From Pseudoips prasinana (Eukaryota > Arthropoda > Insecta > Lepidoptera > Nolidae): a DNA stretch of 64,000 nt. Of this stretch, positions 22,138 to 33,228 are shown piece after piece (within the stretch, counting starts at the first letter, position 1; each line of letters begins with the position of its first letter). Under the pieces are notes generated by a model, which saw nothing but the letters and a program-made list of their open reading frames with translations, had not been told where the DNA came from and searched no databases. The position numbers and the translations under genes are program-made. The DNA is taken from positions 12,226,713 through 12,290,712 of the forward strand of contig OX621240.1 of the NCBI GenBank assembly GCA_951640165.1, read 5' to 3'.

Positions 22138-22248
22138 AAGACGCCAGCACATCCAGCTACCCCAATCTGTCAATTATTTTTTATAGATTTTCAGCTTTAT
22201 CACATAAGCATAAGGTTCACTTTCAATCGGGGAAATTTATAGCGTCTG
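22138..22248. mobile_element. TA-MITE, right arm partly deleted
   Basis: Left terminus GACGCCAGCACATCCAGC and centre CATAAGCATAAGGTTCAC match 11333-11467. The right arm is reduced to AGCGTCTG before TA. Confidence 0.75.
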
Positions 22249-22349
22249 TACCTTCGTCTAAAATACGTTTAGATTACAATAACGCAACTTTAATTATTTT
22301 CAAATACACGCTACTTAAATAAATCTATACATCAAGGGGGCCTTTACAA

Positions 22350-22455
22350 GCACACCTGCCCTCAGAACAACCAATCATTTTGACACACAAATAGTTGTCC
22401 TTTGCGAGGATCAAACCAGAAAGACGGGTGCGCTGACGTAACACCACACGTGCAT
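22350..22455 (-). mobile_element. SINE-A fragment, diverged
   Basis: Minus strand reads TGCACGTGTGG..., a diverged box B (TTTGATCCTCGC) and CAACTATTTGTGTGTC, the 5' half of SINE-A. Confidence 0.55.
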
Positions 22456-22500
22456 TTTGAACTAGCAACTATAATTTTTCAGACCTATATTATAACCGTA

Positions 22501-22553
22501 GAAATACTTAATAAAATGCAATATACCCTATATTGCATTTTATTAAGTATTTC
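22501..22553. repeat. perfect 25-bp hairpin
   Basis: GAAATACTTAATAAAATGCA.. (22501-22525), 3-base loop, then the exact complement (22529-22553). Part of the dispersed repeat copied at 28925-29098. Confidence 0.95.
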
Positions 22554-22735
22554 AACGATTATAATAATGATAACTTAACAAACAAGGTTATTGTATCCAG
22601 CCAAAACACTAATTCATGAGCATAACACAACACAGATTCATGAGCACTTGTCCCTCTGTATGTAGATAACCATTTATATACCGTGCATATTGTTTACGGT
22701 TCGGTGCGTACATTGTGTGTATAGCTAGAGATATA
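22529..22735 (+). repeat. dispersed repeat F, copy 1
   Basis: TTTATTAAGTATTTCAAC, CCAGCCAAAACACT, ATTCATGAGCACTTGTCCCT and CTTACGGTTCGGT-type blocks recur in order at 28935-29098. Nature unknown; no coding capacity. Confidence 0.7.
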
Positions 22736-23102
22736 AATAAGTTAGTAGGTCTAACAAAATTAATCCTCTAAGTCCTTGTTCCCAGGCGAGATCTAGACAG
22801 TGTGACACTTGAGCCAGATTGTTAAGATTCTAACTAATGAACTGTTTTCTGCCAGATTAATCAGGATTGGACAAATTGGCTGGCCATCTTATTTAATGTA
22901 TCGGTGTGGTATGTGTTTCAGAATAGAATAGAATATATTTATTTGCATTAAACATGGTCACGATATTACAGGTCTTAAAATTAAAATATGTTCAACATGT
23001 TTAACCAGGGACTGGTATACAAATTAATTAAAACATAAAACAACAACTCATTACATTAATTACATTTACATACATCAAATAAAATTACATTTATATTTAT
23101 TA

Positions 23103-25266
23103 CTAGCTGGTGCCCGCGACTAAGTCCGCGACAATTTTGAATGATGACCAGTATAACTACTTACTTCTAGCTTAATCTAAAAAATATAACTTTAAAAAGA
23201 AATAAGCAATATAAATTTAAGAAAACCTAACCTATGCTATAGCCAAGCTATGAAATAAACTTAAGACTGCTACTGTAAATACTGTTACCTACTGTGTTAT
23301 TTAAAAAAAATTACCCGATTTCATCTTTAAGTAAAGTCAGTAAGTCAAATAAAGTAAAATAATAATCAACGATGCATTAATCACAAAGGTTACTCCCATT
23401 AGATTAGGTTGACCCGACCTCTTAGTAATATTCATGCAAAATTTGATGTTAATCCATGCAGTAATTTTTGAGTTTAGCCCGGACATACATACAGACAAAC
23501 AGACAAAAATTCAAAAAACTATATTTTTGGTTTCTTATCGAATGTAGACCACGCCCCAAGCATCCTTTTAAAAAAATATTCAATGTACAGTTTTGACTTT
23601 CCTACGATTTTATTATATGTATAGATAAGATCACAGCTCCTCCCCCGTAGGTGATAGCGTGATAATATGTAGCCTATATGTTGACCCGACCTCTTAGTAA
23701 TATTAATGCAAAATTTGAAGTTAATCCATGCAGTACTTTTTGAGTTTAGCCCGGACATACATACAGACAAACAGACAAAAATTCAAAAAATTCTATTTTT
23801 GGTTTTGATATCGATTGTAGATCACGCCCCAAGTATCCTTTTAAAAAAATATTCAATGTACAGTTTTGACTTTCCTACGATTTTATTATATGTATAGATA
23901 AGATCACAGCTCCTCCCCCGTAGGTGATAGCGTGATAATAATTAGCCTATATGTTGACCCGACCTCTTAGTAATATTAATGCAAAATTTGAAGTTAATCC
24001 ATGCAGTACTTTTTGAGTTTAGCCCGGACATACATACAGACAAACAGACAAAAATTCTAAAAATTATATTTTTGGTTTCGATATCGATTGTAGATCACGC
24101 CCCAAGCAAGTATACTTTAAAAAAAATATTCAATGTACAGTTTTGACTTTCCTTCGATTTTATTATATGTATAGATAAGATCACAGCTCCTCCCCCGTAG
24201 GTGATAGCGTAATAATATGTAGCCTATATGTTGACCCGACCTCTTAGTAATATTAATGCAAAACTTGAAGTTAATCCATGCAGTACTTTTTGAGTTTAGC
24301 TCGGACATACATACAGACAAACAGACAAAAATTCTAAAAATTATATTTTTGGTTTCGATATCGATAGTAGATCACGCCCCAAGTATCCTTTTGAAAAAAT
24401 ATTCAATGTACAGTTTTGACTTTCCTTCGATTTTATTATATGTATAGATAAGATCACAGCTCCTCCCCCGTAGGTGATAGCGTGATAATATGTAGCCTAT
24501 ATGTTGACCCGACCTCTTAGTAATATTAATGCAAAACTTGAAGTTAATCCATGCAGTACTTTTTGAGTTTAGCTCGGACATACATACAGACAAACAGACA
24601 AAAATTCTAAAAATTATATTTTTGGTTTCGATATCGATTGTAGATCACGCCCCAAGTATCCTTTTAGAAAAATATTCAATGTACAGTTTTGACTTTCCTA
24701 CAATTTTATTATATGTATAGATAAGATCACAGCTCCTCCCCCGTAGGTGATAGCGTGATAATATGTAGCCTATATGTTGACCCGACCTCTTAGTAATATA
24801 AATGCAAAATTTGAAGTTAATCCATGCAGTACTTTTTGAGTTTAGCCCGGACATACATACAGACAAACAGACAAAATTTCTAAAAATTATATTTTTGTTT
24901 CGATATCGATTGTAGATCACGCCCCAAGTATCCTTTTAAAAAAATATTCAATGTACAGTTTTGACTTTCCTACGATTTTATTATATGTATAGATAAGATC
25001 ACAGCTCCTCCCCCGTAGGTGATAGCGTGATAATATGTAGCCTATATGTTGACCCGACCTCTTAGTAATATTAATGCAAAATTTGAAGTTAATCCATGCA
25101 GTACTTTTTGAGTTTAGCCCGGACATACATACAGACAAACAGACAAAAATTCTAAAAATTATATTTTTGGTTTCGATATTGATTGTAGTACACGCCCCAA
25201 GTATCCTTTTAAAAAAATATTCAATGTACAGTTTTGACTTTCCTACGATTTTATTATATGTATAGA
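23103..25266 (-). mobile_element. Helitron expanded by internal tandem repeats
   Basis: Read on the minus strand it starts TCTATACATATAATAAAAT (after A at 25267) and ends ..CAGCTAG (before T at 23102), with a CGCG-based hairpin 10 bases from the CTAG end. The single-unit relative at 28419-28736 has identical termini. Here the internal unit is repeated seven times, giving 2164 bp in place of 318 bp. No Rep or helicase frame; the many 60-90-codon frames are repeats of one chance frame. Confidence 0.75.
23410..25260. repeat. tandem array, seven ~273-bp units
   Basis: The landmark TGACCCGACCTCTTAGTAAT occurs at 23410, 23682, 23955, 24232, 24505, 24778 and 25050: spacings 272, 273, 277, 273, 273, 272. 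Units differ by only a few substitutions and contain GCACTTTTTGAG-like, CAGACAAACAGACAAAA and CAGCTCCTCCCCCGTAGG blocks. The first unit is the most diverged. Confidence 0.95.
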
Positions 25267-25269
25267 TTA

Positions 25270-26015
25270 AAATATTAAATTATATTCATTATCATATTTC
25301 CAAATAAAAAAAATAAAAAACCATACAGAATCCCTTCAAATCTAAGAATTCTTGAACAGTGTAAAAACATTTTTCAATTAGCCATTTTTTTATTTATATT
25401 TGAACATTCCTAGGGGAAGTTCTCTTAGTGGTTTTGGGATTTTGTTATATATGTTTATATACATGAAAATGCTGTTCCGGTGATAAATTGTTGCTCTACA
25501 CTTTATTAATCTGAGTTTTGTTGGATCTCTTCGACTAAGCTGACTATTTTCACGGGCTTTTTCTAATAGTTGTGGATGTTTTCAGTATTACTCTATTATG
25601 TAAAAGTGTTATGTATGTATGAGTACCTATCTATAGTATAAACAGGGTGCTAATAGCTGTCAGTGGGTTACACTTGATTCCCGTAACGTTCTCAACAGAA
25701 AGAGATATATTATGTCCTTAAAATATTTTATAACCAGCAGATCCTGTACCTACTATCGCAATCAGACCACTGATAAATATATTATTAATAAAAAAATACA
25801 GTCGAACTAAGAACCTCCTCCTTTTTGAAGTCGGTTAATAATAATAATTATTAATATTGTTTTTTTATTTTACTTTTTAACATATTTATAATCATAAGAT
25901 CGATAAGATTGAAAAATAGAATTCCTCCTGCGGCGGAGTTTCACGCCCTATATAGGCTACCGGTGGTGAGAATGACGACGGAGAAAGGAACCTCCTCACG
26001 ATGCGTGTTAAATTG
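25270..26015. other. no feature recognised
   Basis: AT-rich. GGCGGAGTTTCACGCCCTAT near 25930 may be the decayed far end of the Helitron-like copy that follows. Confidence 0.4.
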
Positions 26016-26019
26016 AATA

Positions 26020-26158
26020 AACAATAGCCTTTGTTTTATTCGGATATATATGCCATGTTACTAAGTTTCATCAAAATCCTAAGTAGTTTTTGTGTGAAAG
26101 AGTAACAAACATACATACATTCATATAAACTTTCGTATTTATTATATTATTAGTAGGA
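26020..26158 (-). mobile_element. Helitron 5'-end fragment
   Basis: Minus strand starts TCCTACTAATAATATAAT, then GTTTGTTACTCTTTCACAC and AAAACTACTTAGGATTTTG, the 5' part of the same group as 35016-35208 and 46866-47041. The CTAG end is not recognisable. Confidence 0.6.
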
Positions 26159-26450
26159 TAGTATTTAATTTACAAACATGTGAAGACAAAATATATTTTT
26201 ATTTATTTGAGTAATTGTTTTTGTAATTAACGGCTTCATCGAGAGCTTGAAATTTACCTTCAAGTGTACGCTAATATCCAGGCACCGAATTAAATTCATG
26301 ATTCAATTATTAACCAATTCGGAGCATAAGCATAAGGCCCACTTAATCGTTACCATCGTTGCCGAGTTCTCTTCCCTGATGAGATCTGGTTATCTTACTA
26401 AAACCCACAACCACAACATCAATATGACAACGCTGTTATTGGCAGCATAA
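26159..26450. other. no feature recognised
   Basis: Spacer. The 67-codon frame at 26247-26450 has no recognisable domain. Confidence 0.35.
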
Positions 26451-26699
26451 TCTATATGGTTAGACCGTTGGACTATGCAATCAGTGCTCTAGAGTTCAAA
26501 CCCACCAGACACGCACCATTAACTTTCTCATTCGTGTAACTGTATGTATTAGAAATTAATCATCTCGAAAAACGGTAGGAGAAACATCGTGAGGAAACCT
26601 GTATGCCTCAGAATTCTCCAAAATGTTCTTGATGGTGTAAGAATTCTGCCAATCCGCCCTTGGCCAGCGTGGCGGACTATGGTCTATGCCGTCTCGTTG
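26451..26699 (+). mobile_element. SINE-E, tRNA-derived
   Basis: GGTTAGACCGTTGGACTATG (head), AGAGTTCAAACCCACCAGAC (box B), then GAGGAAACCTGTATGCCTC and GCCAGCGTGGCGGACTATGG, words I know from a common lepidopteran SINE body. It runs directly into SINE-A. Confidence 0.7.
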
Positions 26700-26865
26700 C
26701 CCTGCATAGGGTTGTAATAGGGTAAAGTGTCGCGGGTTCGAGTCCCGCGCCGGGCAACTATTTGTGTGACCCACAAATAGTTGTTCTAAGTCTGGATGTA
26801 ATTTGTGTCCGTCTATTATGTACCCCACGACACAGGGATTACATTCCCTAGTGTGGGCGTTATCT
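26700..26865 (+). mobile_element. SINE-A, head truncated
   Basis: GTCGCGGGTTCGAGTCCCGC (box B), AACTATTTGTGTGACCCACA, GTCTGGATGTAATTTGTGTC and CCCTAGTGTGGGCGTT. A short deletion removes TATGTTTGTAAAG before the tail. Confidence 0.85.
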
Positions 26866-26869
26866 TTTT

Positions 26870-27340
26870 AAAAACAAAAAAAATTACATTCTACATGGTT
26901 AAAGTACTTTCAGTCGAAATGCTCATAGAATTAAAATTGCTGTACTCTATATCAACAAACTTTACAAGTATATATCATATCAACTAACCTTAAATTGCTA
27001 CATAGCCACATACACTGGCTAATCGAAAGACCATTTGTCAATTCCATAGCATAAATAGAGTGTGGAGTAAATGTATTTATATAGTATACGGCTTACACCT
27101 GTATTAAATATCGGAGATTTCCATTATAACTAAATAGAAGAAGCTCTAGATATTGTATTGAAAGTGATTAGATTCTCAAGAGCTTCCGTGATTATTTTTC
27201 TAGGATAAGCATTCTTAGTAGATATTATCCTATTTTCCTACAGCCAGATAGGGAAACTGTGATAGAAGGTGGGCTTTGGTTTATAAATAAAAGGGGCCCT
27301 ATAATAGTTTTTACAACCCAATGATACAATATTATGGGGC
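26870..27340. other. no feature recognised
   Basis: AT-rich spacer. Confidence 0.4.
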
Positions 27341-27394
27341 CTATATACCGTGAAATATTTGATAATTATGTTTCATAAATTCCAAATCATAAGG

Positions 27395-27612
27395 AAGGTA
27401 GGGTAAGACCTCGTAGAACATTCTCTGACAAATCGGAGACATTCTCAAGAAAGGCCAGGCTAGAAACACCCTAAATCGGCGAGCATGTATGAAGTATATA
27501 ATAACAGTAAACGAGGCAAAAGAGGTGTGCAAAGATCGTGACAAATGGAAATCCGTTGTATCTGCCTACCCCTCTGGGAAACAGCCGTGAGTCTATGTGT
27601 GTATGTATGTAA
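27395..27612 (+). pseudogene. 3' end of the LINE found at 36860-40577
   Basis: Nucleotides match 40375-40575: AGAACATTCTCTGACAAATC, CGGCGAGCATGTATGAAG, GATCGTGACAAATGGAAATC, CTACCCCTCTGGGAAACAG, then a (GTAT)n-like tail. It encodes only the last ~65 codons of ORF2, with frameshifts. Severe 5' truncation. Confidence 0.85.
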
Positions 27613-27614
27613 AA

Positions 27615-28195
27615 ATTATATTCGAAACTCCATATAAATATGTAATTTGAAGAAACAATTTTTGACTACGCTTGTTGATTTTAAATCTCGAAGTGTCCAT
27701 TAAATAGTCCTTTAAAAACATTGTGAACAGGAACCAAAACACTGGTCAGCCGAATGAATATCGGAGTCCTTTCAATATTAATAAATTGTTACCGATGTTA
27801 GGGTTTCATGAATACCAAACGGCACCATTACCCTGGGGACGATCCTAAATAAACACGGCTGTCCAATAACGCACTCGGTATTGGTTTAATGACGATTCGC
27901 TTAATTCAATAGAAATGCCCATTTTATGTTCAAGATAAAGAATGAATTGGCATTGGTTTACATTGTACTTACTTAATTAAAAATTAGGTGCAAAGCTTAA
28001 ACATTGCTTAGGCTTAGCGGTCTGTAAGAGTGCGGAGCTTTTCCACAAAATTACCTCTTCTCAAAATATTTACAAAAAGTATCATGTCACTTTCTCCCCA
28101 TCGTAGGGATGCTCCTATATGTAAAGATGCATTTGGCATTTGGAAATTTAGATAAAGAAAAATTTTGCTAAATCGTTGAGAAATTAGTGCATAAT
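27615..28195. other. no feature recognised
   Basis: AT-rich spacer without a named repeat. Confidence 0.4.
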
Positions 28196-28204
28196 AACTT
28201 TAAT

Positions 28205-28950
28205 TATTACTTATTTTATCATTTTTAACTAGAGTAAAAAAATATAATTCAAATTTATTTATTGCTTAGTGCAGGTAATTCACAATTGTATAGTTATTTA
28301 TTTATTTACACCATCGACAGTTCACAACGCAACTTAAAATGCATATCATATCATGTTTAAATACAAGTTCTATGTCTATAATTATTTCAGACCAGGATAT
28401 ATTGTATTTTATTAAGTACTAGCTGTGCCCCGCGGTTTTACCCGCGTAAAGCTTTATAAATTATCACAGCTCCTCTCCTGTAGGTGATGGCGTGATAATA
28501 TGTACCCTATAAAATATGTTGACCCGACCTCTTAGTAATATTCATGTAAAATTTGAAGTAAAACAATGCAGTACTTTTTGAGTTTAGCCCGGACATGCAT
28601 ACCAACAAACAGACAAAAATTCTAAAAACTATATTTTTGGCTTCGATATCGATTGTAGATCACGCCCCAAGTATCATTTAAAAAAAATATTCAATGTACA
28701 GTTTTGACTTTCCTACGATTTTATTATATGTATAGATTTTATCATTTTTAAATAGAGTTAAAAAATATAATTCAAATTTATTTATTGCTTAGTACAGGTA
28801 ATTCAAAATTGTATAGTTATTTATTTATTTCTAAATGATACACCATCGACAGTTCACAACGCGACTTAATTCTTTTTTCATGTTTCAATACAAGTTCTGT
28901 CTCTATAATTATTTCAGACTAGGATATATTGTAATTTATTAAGTATTTCA
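28205..28950 (+). repeat. direct repeats (~214 bp) flanking a Helitron
   Basis: 28205-28418 (TTTTATCATTTTTAACTAGAG ... ATTTTATTAAGTA) is repeated at 28737-28950 with about 10% differences and a few indels. The Helitron at 28419-28736 sits exactly between the copies. Confidence 0.8.
28419..28736 (-). mobile_element. non-autonomous Helitron, single-unit form
   Basis: Minus strand: A|TCTATACATATAATAAAAT at the 5' end, CTAG|T at the 3' end, with a perfect hairpin CGCGG-GTAAAA-CCGCG eight bases before CTAG. Its body is one unit of the 273-bp sequence tandemly repeated at 23410-25260. It has no ORF of its own. Confidence 0.8.
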
Positions 28951-29098
28951 ACAATTATAATTAAGATTAACAGCCAAAGTTATTGTGTCCAGCCAAAACA
29001 CTTTTAAGATTCATGAGCACTTGTCCCTGTATGTGGATATCAATTTTGTATACCGCGCATATTGCTTACGGTTCGGTACCTACATGTGTGTATAGTTG
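28925..29098 (+). repeat. dispersed repeat F, copy 2
   Basis: AATTTATTAAGTATTTCAAC, CCAGCCAAAACACTT, GATTCATGAGCACTTGTCCC and GCTTACGGTTCGGTACC match 22540-22735 in order. Confidence 0.7.
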
Positions 29099-29099
29099 T

Positions 29100-30090
29100 T
29101 GTCATGCGCAATAAGTACCGTTGCATCATAAGGTGATTATTTTTACAAAATGAATAAGTCGTGAAATTTAATCACCTTACTCCAGAAAAATAATTAATTT
29201 ATAATAAAAAGAAAACATATTAAAAGTCAACATTATGAGAAACAATGTCATATTTACCCAGCAATTGTCAAGCAACATAAATAATAATTATTAACTTAAG
29301 CCTAATTAAACGCTATAATAAAAATACAGTACTAGTTTGTCTTGATTGTCAGTGTTTTGAATTTTCAAAAAGAAGTCACAGGAAAGTTCAAAAGTTGTTT
29401 CAGTCCATACACACTTTTTTTTGTACCCTGAAGGCTAATTCTATGTTGGATGAGTTGCCCAATAAAGGATTCCATTTTTTTCCTGATACATATTATCCCT
29501 TAGGTACTTGCCGCTTCTAAAATGAGTAGCTCTGTCAACCTGATTTTGAATAATCTGTTTGTGTGTCATTCAAGGGCTTCCAGGTGATTTAGATTAATAA
29601 TTAGACCTGATGTGTTCAGAGTTCAGGTTATTTTTCTATTATACTTATATAATATATCACAATAAAAAAATTAATTGTGAAAAAGTAGCTTTAAATGTCG
29701 TTTTTCTTCTCAAATAAGAGCATTATTATTGTAATAGTAGTAATTAGTTTACCAAACCTAGATATTCTAAAAGAGAAATATGTAAAATATTTTTAATAAA
29801 ATATTCTCCCTACAGATCAAAGCAATTTGGTTTTTAAATTATGATTATGAAGAAACGGGGCCTCTTTATAAAACTACATTATATAAAGATAGATGGTGTA
29901 ACTTATAAACGTGGTTGGCAACCATTTATGTGCTGAAAAGGCCTTATTAGGTTATTGATTAGCTAGATCAAGTAATCAGTGTTCGATGGAAATGTATCGA
30001 CAGTATTCTTGTATGATGATATAGAATCAGCTTTGATCTACATGTATGCTTTGTTGTATTACACTGAAGGTACGTTTAAGTGAGTTTATA
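29100..30090. other. AT-rich stretch, nothing recognised
   Basis: No frame over 60 codons and no named repeat. Confidence 0.45.
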
Positions 30091-30097
30091 ATGTAAT

Positions 30098-30440
30098 GTC
30101 CTCCTAGCCAAATTTTGGCCATGGCGGCCGGTCTCAATAGAGCCATCTGCGCGGGACATATTATAGTGCACAACTGTGTGCGCAAACACAGGAACGCTTT
30201 CTATTCCATCACTCTGATGATCCGATAGGACGCCTAGCGACAAGACCGGAATGAGGTCAGGTACAGGAAGACAGCTTTACGCCTACTCCCAGACTTCTTT
30301 CTGATGCTGAGAAATTTTTCTTACTATAGAAAAGTCCCAAAATCATTTTTAGCCCGACCCGGGAATGGAACCCAGGAACTCGTTCTCTGCGGGTGAACAC
30401 GCTACCTCTAGACCAACGAGGCAGTCAAATTGAGTTTATA
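30098..30440 (-). mobile_element. SINE-D, tRNA-derived, complete
   Basis: Minus strand: GACTGCCTCGTTGGTCTAGA (box A), TTCCTGGGTTCCATTCCCGG (box B), GGGCTAAAAATGATTTTGGG, then the body with TTTCTATAGTAAGAAAAATT and the 3' part GCGCAGATGGCTC..GAGGACATTACA. Other copies: 35765 (-), 42075 (+), 62010 (+) and 63338 (-). Confidence 0.8.
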
Positions 30441-30444
30441 GTAG

Positions 30445-31045
30445 TGCGGAACAAGAAACTTGGCTATAGCGGGAAGCACAAGAATATTTTCTCCTACTTC
30501 TTGTATACTATATAATTTTACGTTTTACCCGCAGGATCATTCGTCTGCTTCAGTACGCTTACCATTGTTTACTGTGCGAGACGTATGTTATCTATGTAAA
30601 TCAAACCTTTAAATATGTGAGCAACATTCCTCGTCGAACGCTACACAAATACTGAATGCATGCAGTAAAATATCCACAACAACTGGCAAAACCGCAGCTG
30701 TTTATAAAAGATCTTTAATTATGCAAGTACCCTCAGGATTCTTTATGGTGCCTTTGCAAGACAAATACTCGGTTATTCCCTTAAGCTGGCCTGCAGTGTA
30801 GATTGTTTAATCTTTTTGTGAGTGTCGCCTTATTTTTTCGTCGAGTATTTCTTCGTCTAGACTAAACCTAGGTGTAGGTTAGGAAATCAAAGGGAAATAT
30901 ATAGAAAATAATACATTTTCAGGCTTCAATTTTAAATAAGATTAAATGAATTTTAGGATTTAACCCTTAATCGGACAATGGTTAACAGTTACTACCTTAT
31001 TTAAACTCTATTGTGTTGTAATACCAATGAATTATGAACATTAGC
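30445..31045. other. no feature recognised
   Basis: Spacer without a coding frame or repeat I recognise. Confidence 0.4.
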
Positions 31046-31047
31046 TG

Positions 31048-31235
31048 CGGATTAAGGATTTACTTCGTCGCCTCGCCCCTTCGTGTCGCAGGTTTGAGTC
31101 CTGCGGTGGACAACTATTTGTGTGACCCATAAATAGTTGTTCTGAGTCTGGATGTAATTTCTGTCCGTCTATTATATGTTTGTAAAGTACCCCACGACAC
31201 AGGGATTAGATTACCTTGTGCGAGGGTTGTCTTTT
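31048..31235 (+). mobile_element. SINE-A
   Basis: Weak head, box B CAGGTTTGAGTCCTGCGG, GACAACTATTTGTGTGACCC, GTTCTGAGTCTGGATGTAAT and CCCCACGACACAGGGATTAG tail. Confidence 0.85.
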
Positions 31236-31239
31236 ATAA

Positions 31240-31940
31240 AAAAATAAGAAAAACAAAGAAAACTTATTCACCTAAATTCCCAAAATCGGGCAATAAATAG
31301 ATTCAAATAAAAAAACTGAGCCTATATTATTATATACTAAAGTCCTCAACGCTAAAGTCGTTGTTCTTAATTTAATAAATTCCGAATTAAAATTTAAAAT
31401 ACGTACATGAAACGTTGCAAATATATTTAATTAAAAGGAGGTGACACGTAAAATTTAAAATTGGTAATAAGAGAAAAATACATGTAATTTCATGCGAATA
31501 TATATTTCATCAATATAAAAAGATTAAAACACGTAATAAACATGAAATACTCACCCCACACACATTGCCTATTGAACTAACTGCAGAACATAAACACATT
31601 TTTATTCAAACAAAATGATATTCCGATATATTATCCTACCTCCAACAACACAATGGGGAATTATCCCACCAGTAAAATATCATGGGGCTATTCATTTTAA
31701 TTCTACAGTATGCGACTGTTGGGATACCTTTCTGGATATAAATTTTCCGTCCAATTATTCGCGTATTATACAATGTTTAACGTAAATACCCAATTTTGCC
31801 ATGAGACTGATAGAACATAAAGTATTTACGTTAACATAATTATATGTTTGTATAATATAATATAATTCAGTATTAGTTATACTCGTACCTATATAACTAA
31901 TACTGAATTAATATTTACTTAGGGAGAATATGATTTAGTA
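31240..31940. other. AT-rich stretch with one perfect hairpin
   Basis: Perfect 18-bp stem AATTCAGTATTAGTTATA at 31864-31881 with its complement at 31892-31909. No gene seen. Confidence 0.5.
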
Positions 31941-31946
31941 CCGAGA

Positions 31947-32165
31947 CGCTCACGGTCCGTAAGTGTCTGGCGAGGTTAAGCAACTAGGATCGCGGCCAGT
32001 GCATAGATGGTTGACCGCCAAAGTGGTTTTATTTCTGAGCGTCTCCGTGCTTTGGAGGCCACGTTAAGCTGTCGTTTCCCGGTTTTAGCCATTAGACAAC
32101 CAAGCCATGTCAGAGGATTCATGGGCGGCTTGAACAAATCTGACACTAAGGTAGCCACTGTCCAA
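31947..32165 (+). mobile_element. 5S-rRNA-derived SINE, copy 1
   Basis: CGAGGTTAAGCAACTAGG, CGCGGCCAGTGC and ATAGATGGTTGACCGCC (31971-32020) align with the internal control region of animal 5S rRNA (CGAAGTTAAGCAAC..., GGGTGACCGCC). The body then reads CGTGCTTTGGAGGCCACGTT and AAGCTGTCGTTTCCCGGTTT, similar to the body of SINE-D. A 5S head on a SINE body is the SINE3 type. The short minus frame over it is a shadow. Confidence 0.7.
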
Positions 32166-32169
32166 ACAA

Positions 32170-33225
32170 AAAGTAAGTAACTCTCTAGGTAATATTGTAA
32201 AATTTTACCGCAAACAAATCTTCTTCTGTAATTGATTTGCTGGAAGAAAACTCATTAATAAAATAAGCTCATAGGCAAGCCATATACCATTAATGAGAAT
32301 ATTTATTTCAGCAAAGTTGCCTTTTCTGTTTTTGTTTCAGGGTGCAATAAAAGCAATTTGTATGTTGTCAAAAAATTAAAGTTACATACCGCCATTTCAG
32401 TGGATAACACTTTCACTACGACATAAATACTTGCCTACTATGTAATAACTTATCAAAACACGTGCAAATATTACCACTACTTTTTAATTGTTCATTGAAG
32501 TGAAAACTTCTTTAGCGATGCTGTGCACTTTTCTCTTATGATATTGTACAGCCTAACCAAAAATAGTTATATTTTATAAATTTATTCTCACCTAAGGGGA
32601 GGGAAGCAATTACTATGAGTCTTTAACGCCCAAAGGTTGGAAGTAGCATCTTCCACTCGCTACTCGGATCAAATAAACACTCCTTTCCGAGTACGAGAAA
32701 TGAAAAAATAGTTTTCATTTCCATCAGCAGTCCCCAAAGACGGCAACATTAACTTAAAAAAAACATATGGGGCAATGTTTTTTTTAAGTTAATGTTGCCG
32801 ATTTTGGTATCTAAAGGAAAAATGTTTTTAGCACAAATAAAGCCTATCCGATTCCTTTAAGATCCTGCTCATCTTTGTGTTCTTATGCAAACAAATTCGC
32901 TTCGTTATTTACTTTTACAACTAACCAAAGCGTTAAAATGGAAAACTTTATTACCAGATCATCTATTCACAAATAGACTGCAGTAAATTACTTTTGCCAA
33001 CAAAAAGTTTAGTTTTAAATGTATTTGCAGTAGCTGCATGCTAAAAAGTCTCAAGGTTTATGCGGTGCGCTATTGAAAAGGTTTACTGATGGGAAAATCT
33101 TAATATCGAACGTAATTTACTAGATTGCTATATTGCTGTGTAACTTGCGAATTATATTTTTTAGAGTTCTTTTTCATTCGAGTATTGACTTGCCAGTTGG
33201 TCTAGTGATAAATGGCCTTAACTGC
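32170..33225. other. no gene; one 26-bp perfect hairpin
   Basis: CGGCAACATTAACTTAAAA.. at 32741-32766 pairs perfectly with 32775-32800 across an 8-base loop. Otherwise AT-rich and unassigned. Confidence 0.5.
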
Positions 33226-33228
33226 TAA

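Noticed and set aside
23410..25260. CRISPR-like array
   Set aside because: Units of 273 bp are contiguous with no unique spacers, and the genome is clearly eukaryotic.
23519..25265. Repeated 63-91-codon frames on both strands (MSVCMSGLNSKS..., MQNLKLIHAVLF...)
   Set aside because: The same chance frame is copied in each unit of the Helitron array. No domain or conservation argues for a protein.
31965..32020. Possible functional 5S rRNA gene
   Set aside because: Only the internal control region matches; the 5' and 3' thirds of 5S rRNA are missing, and a SINE body follows.
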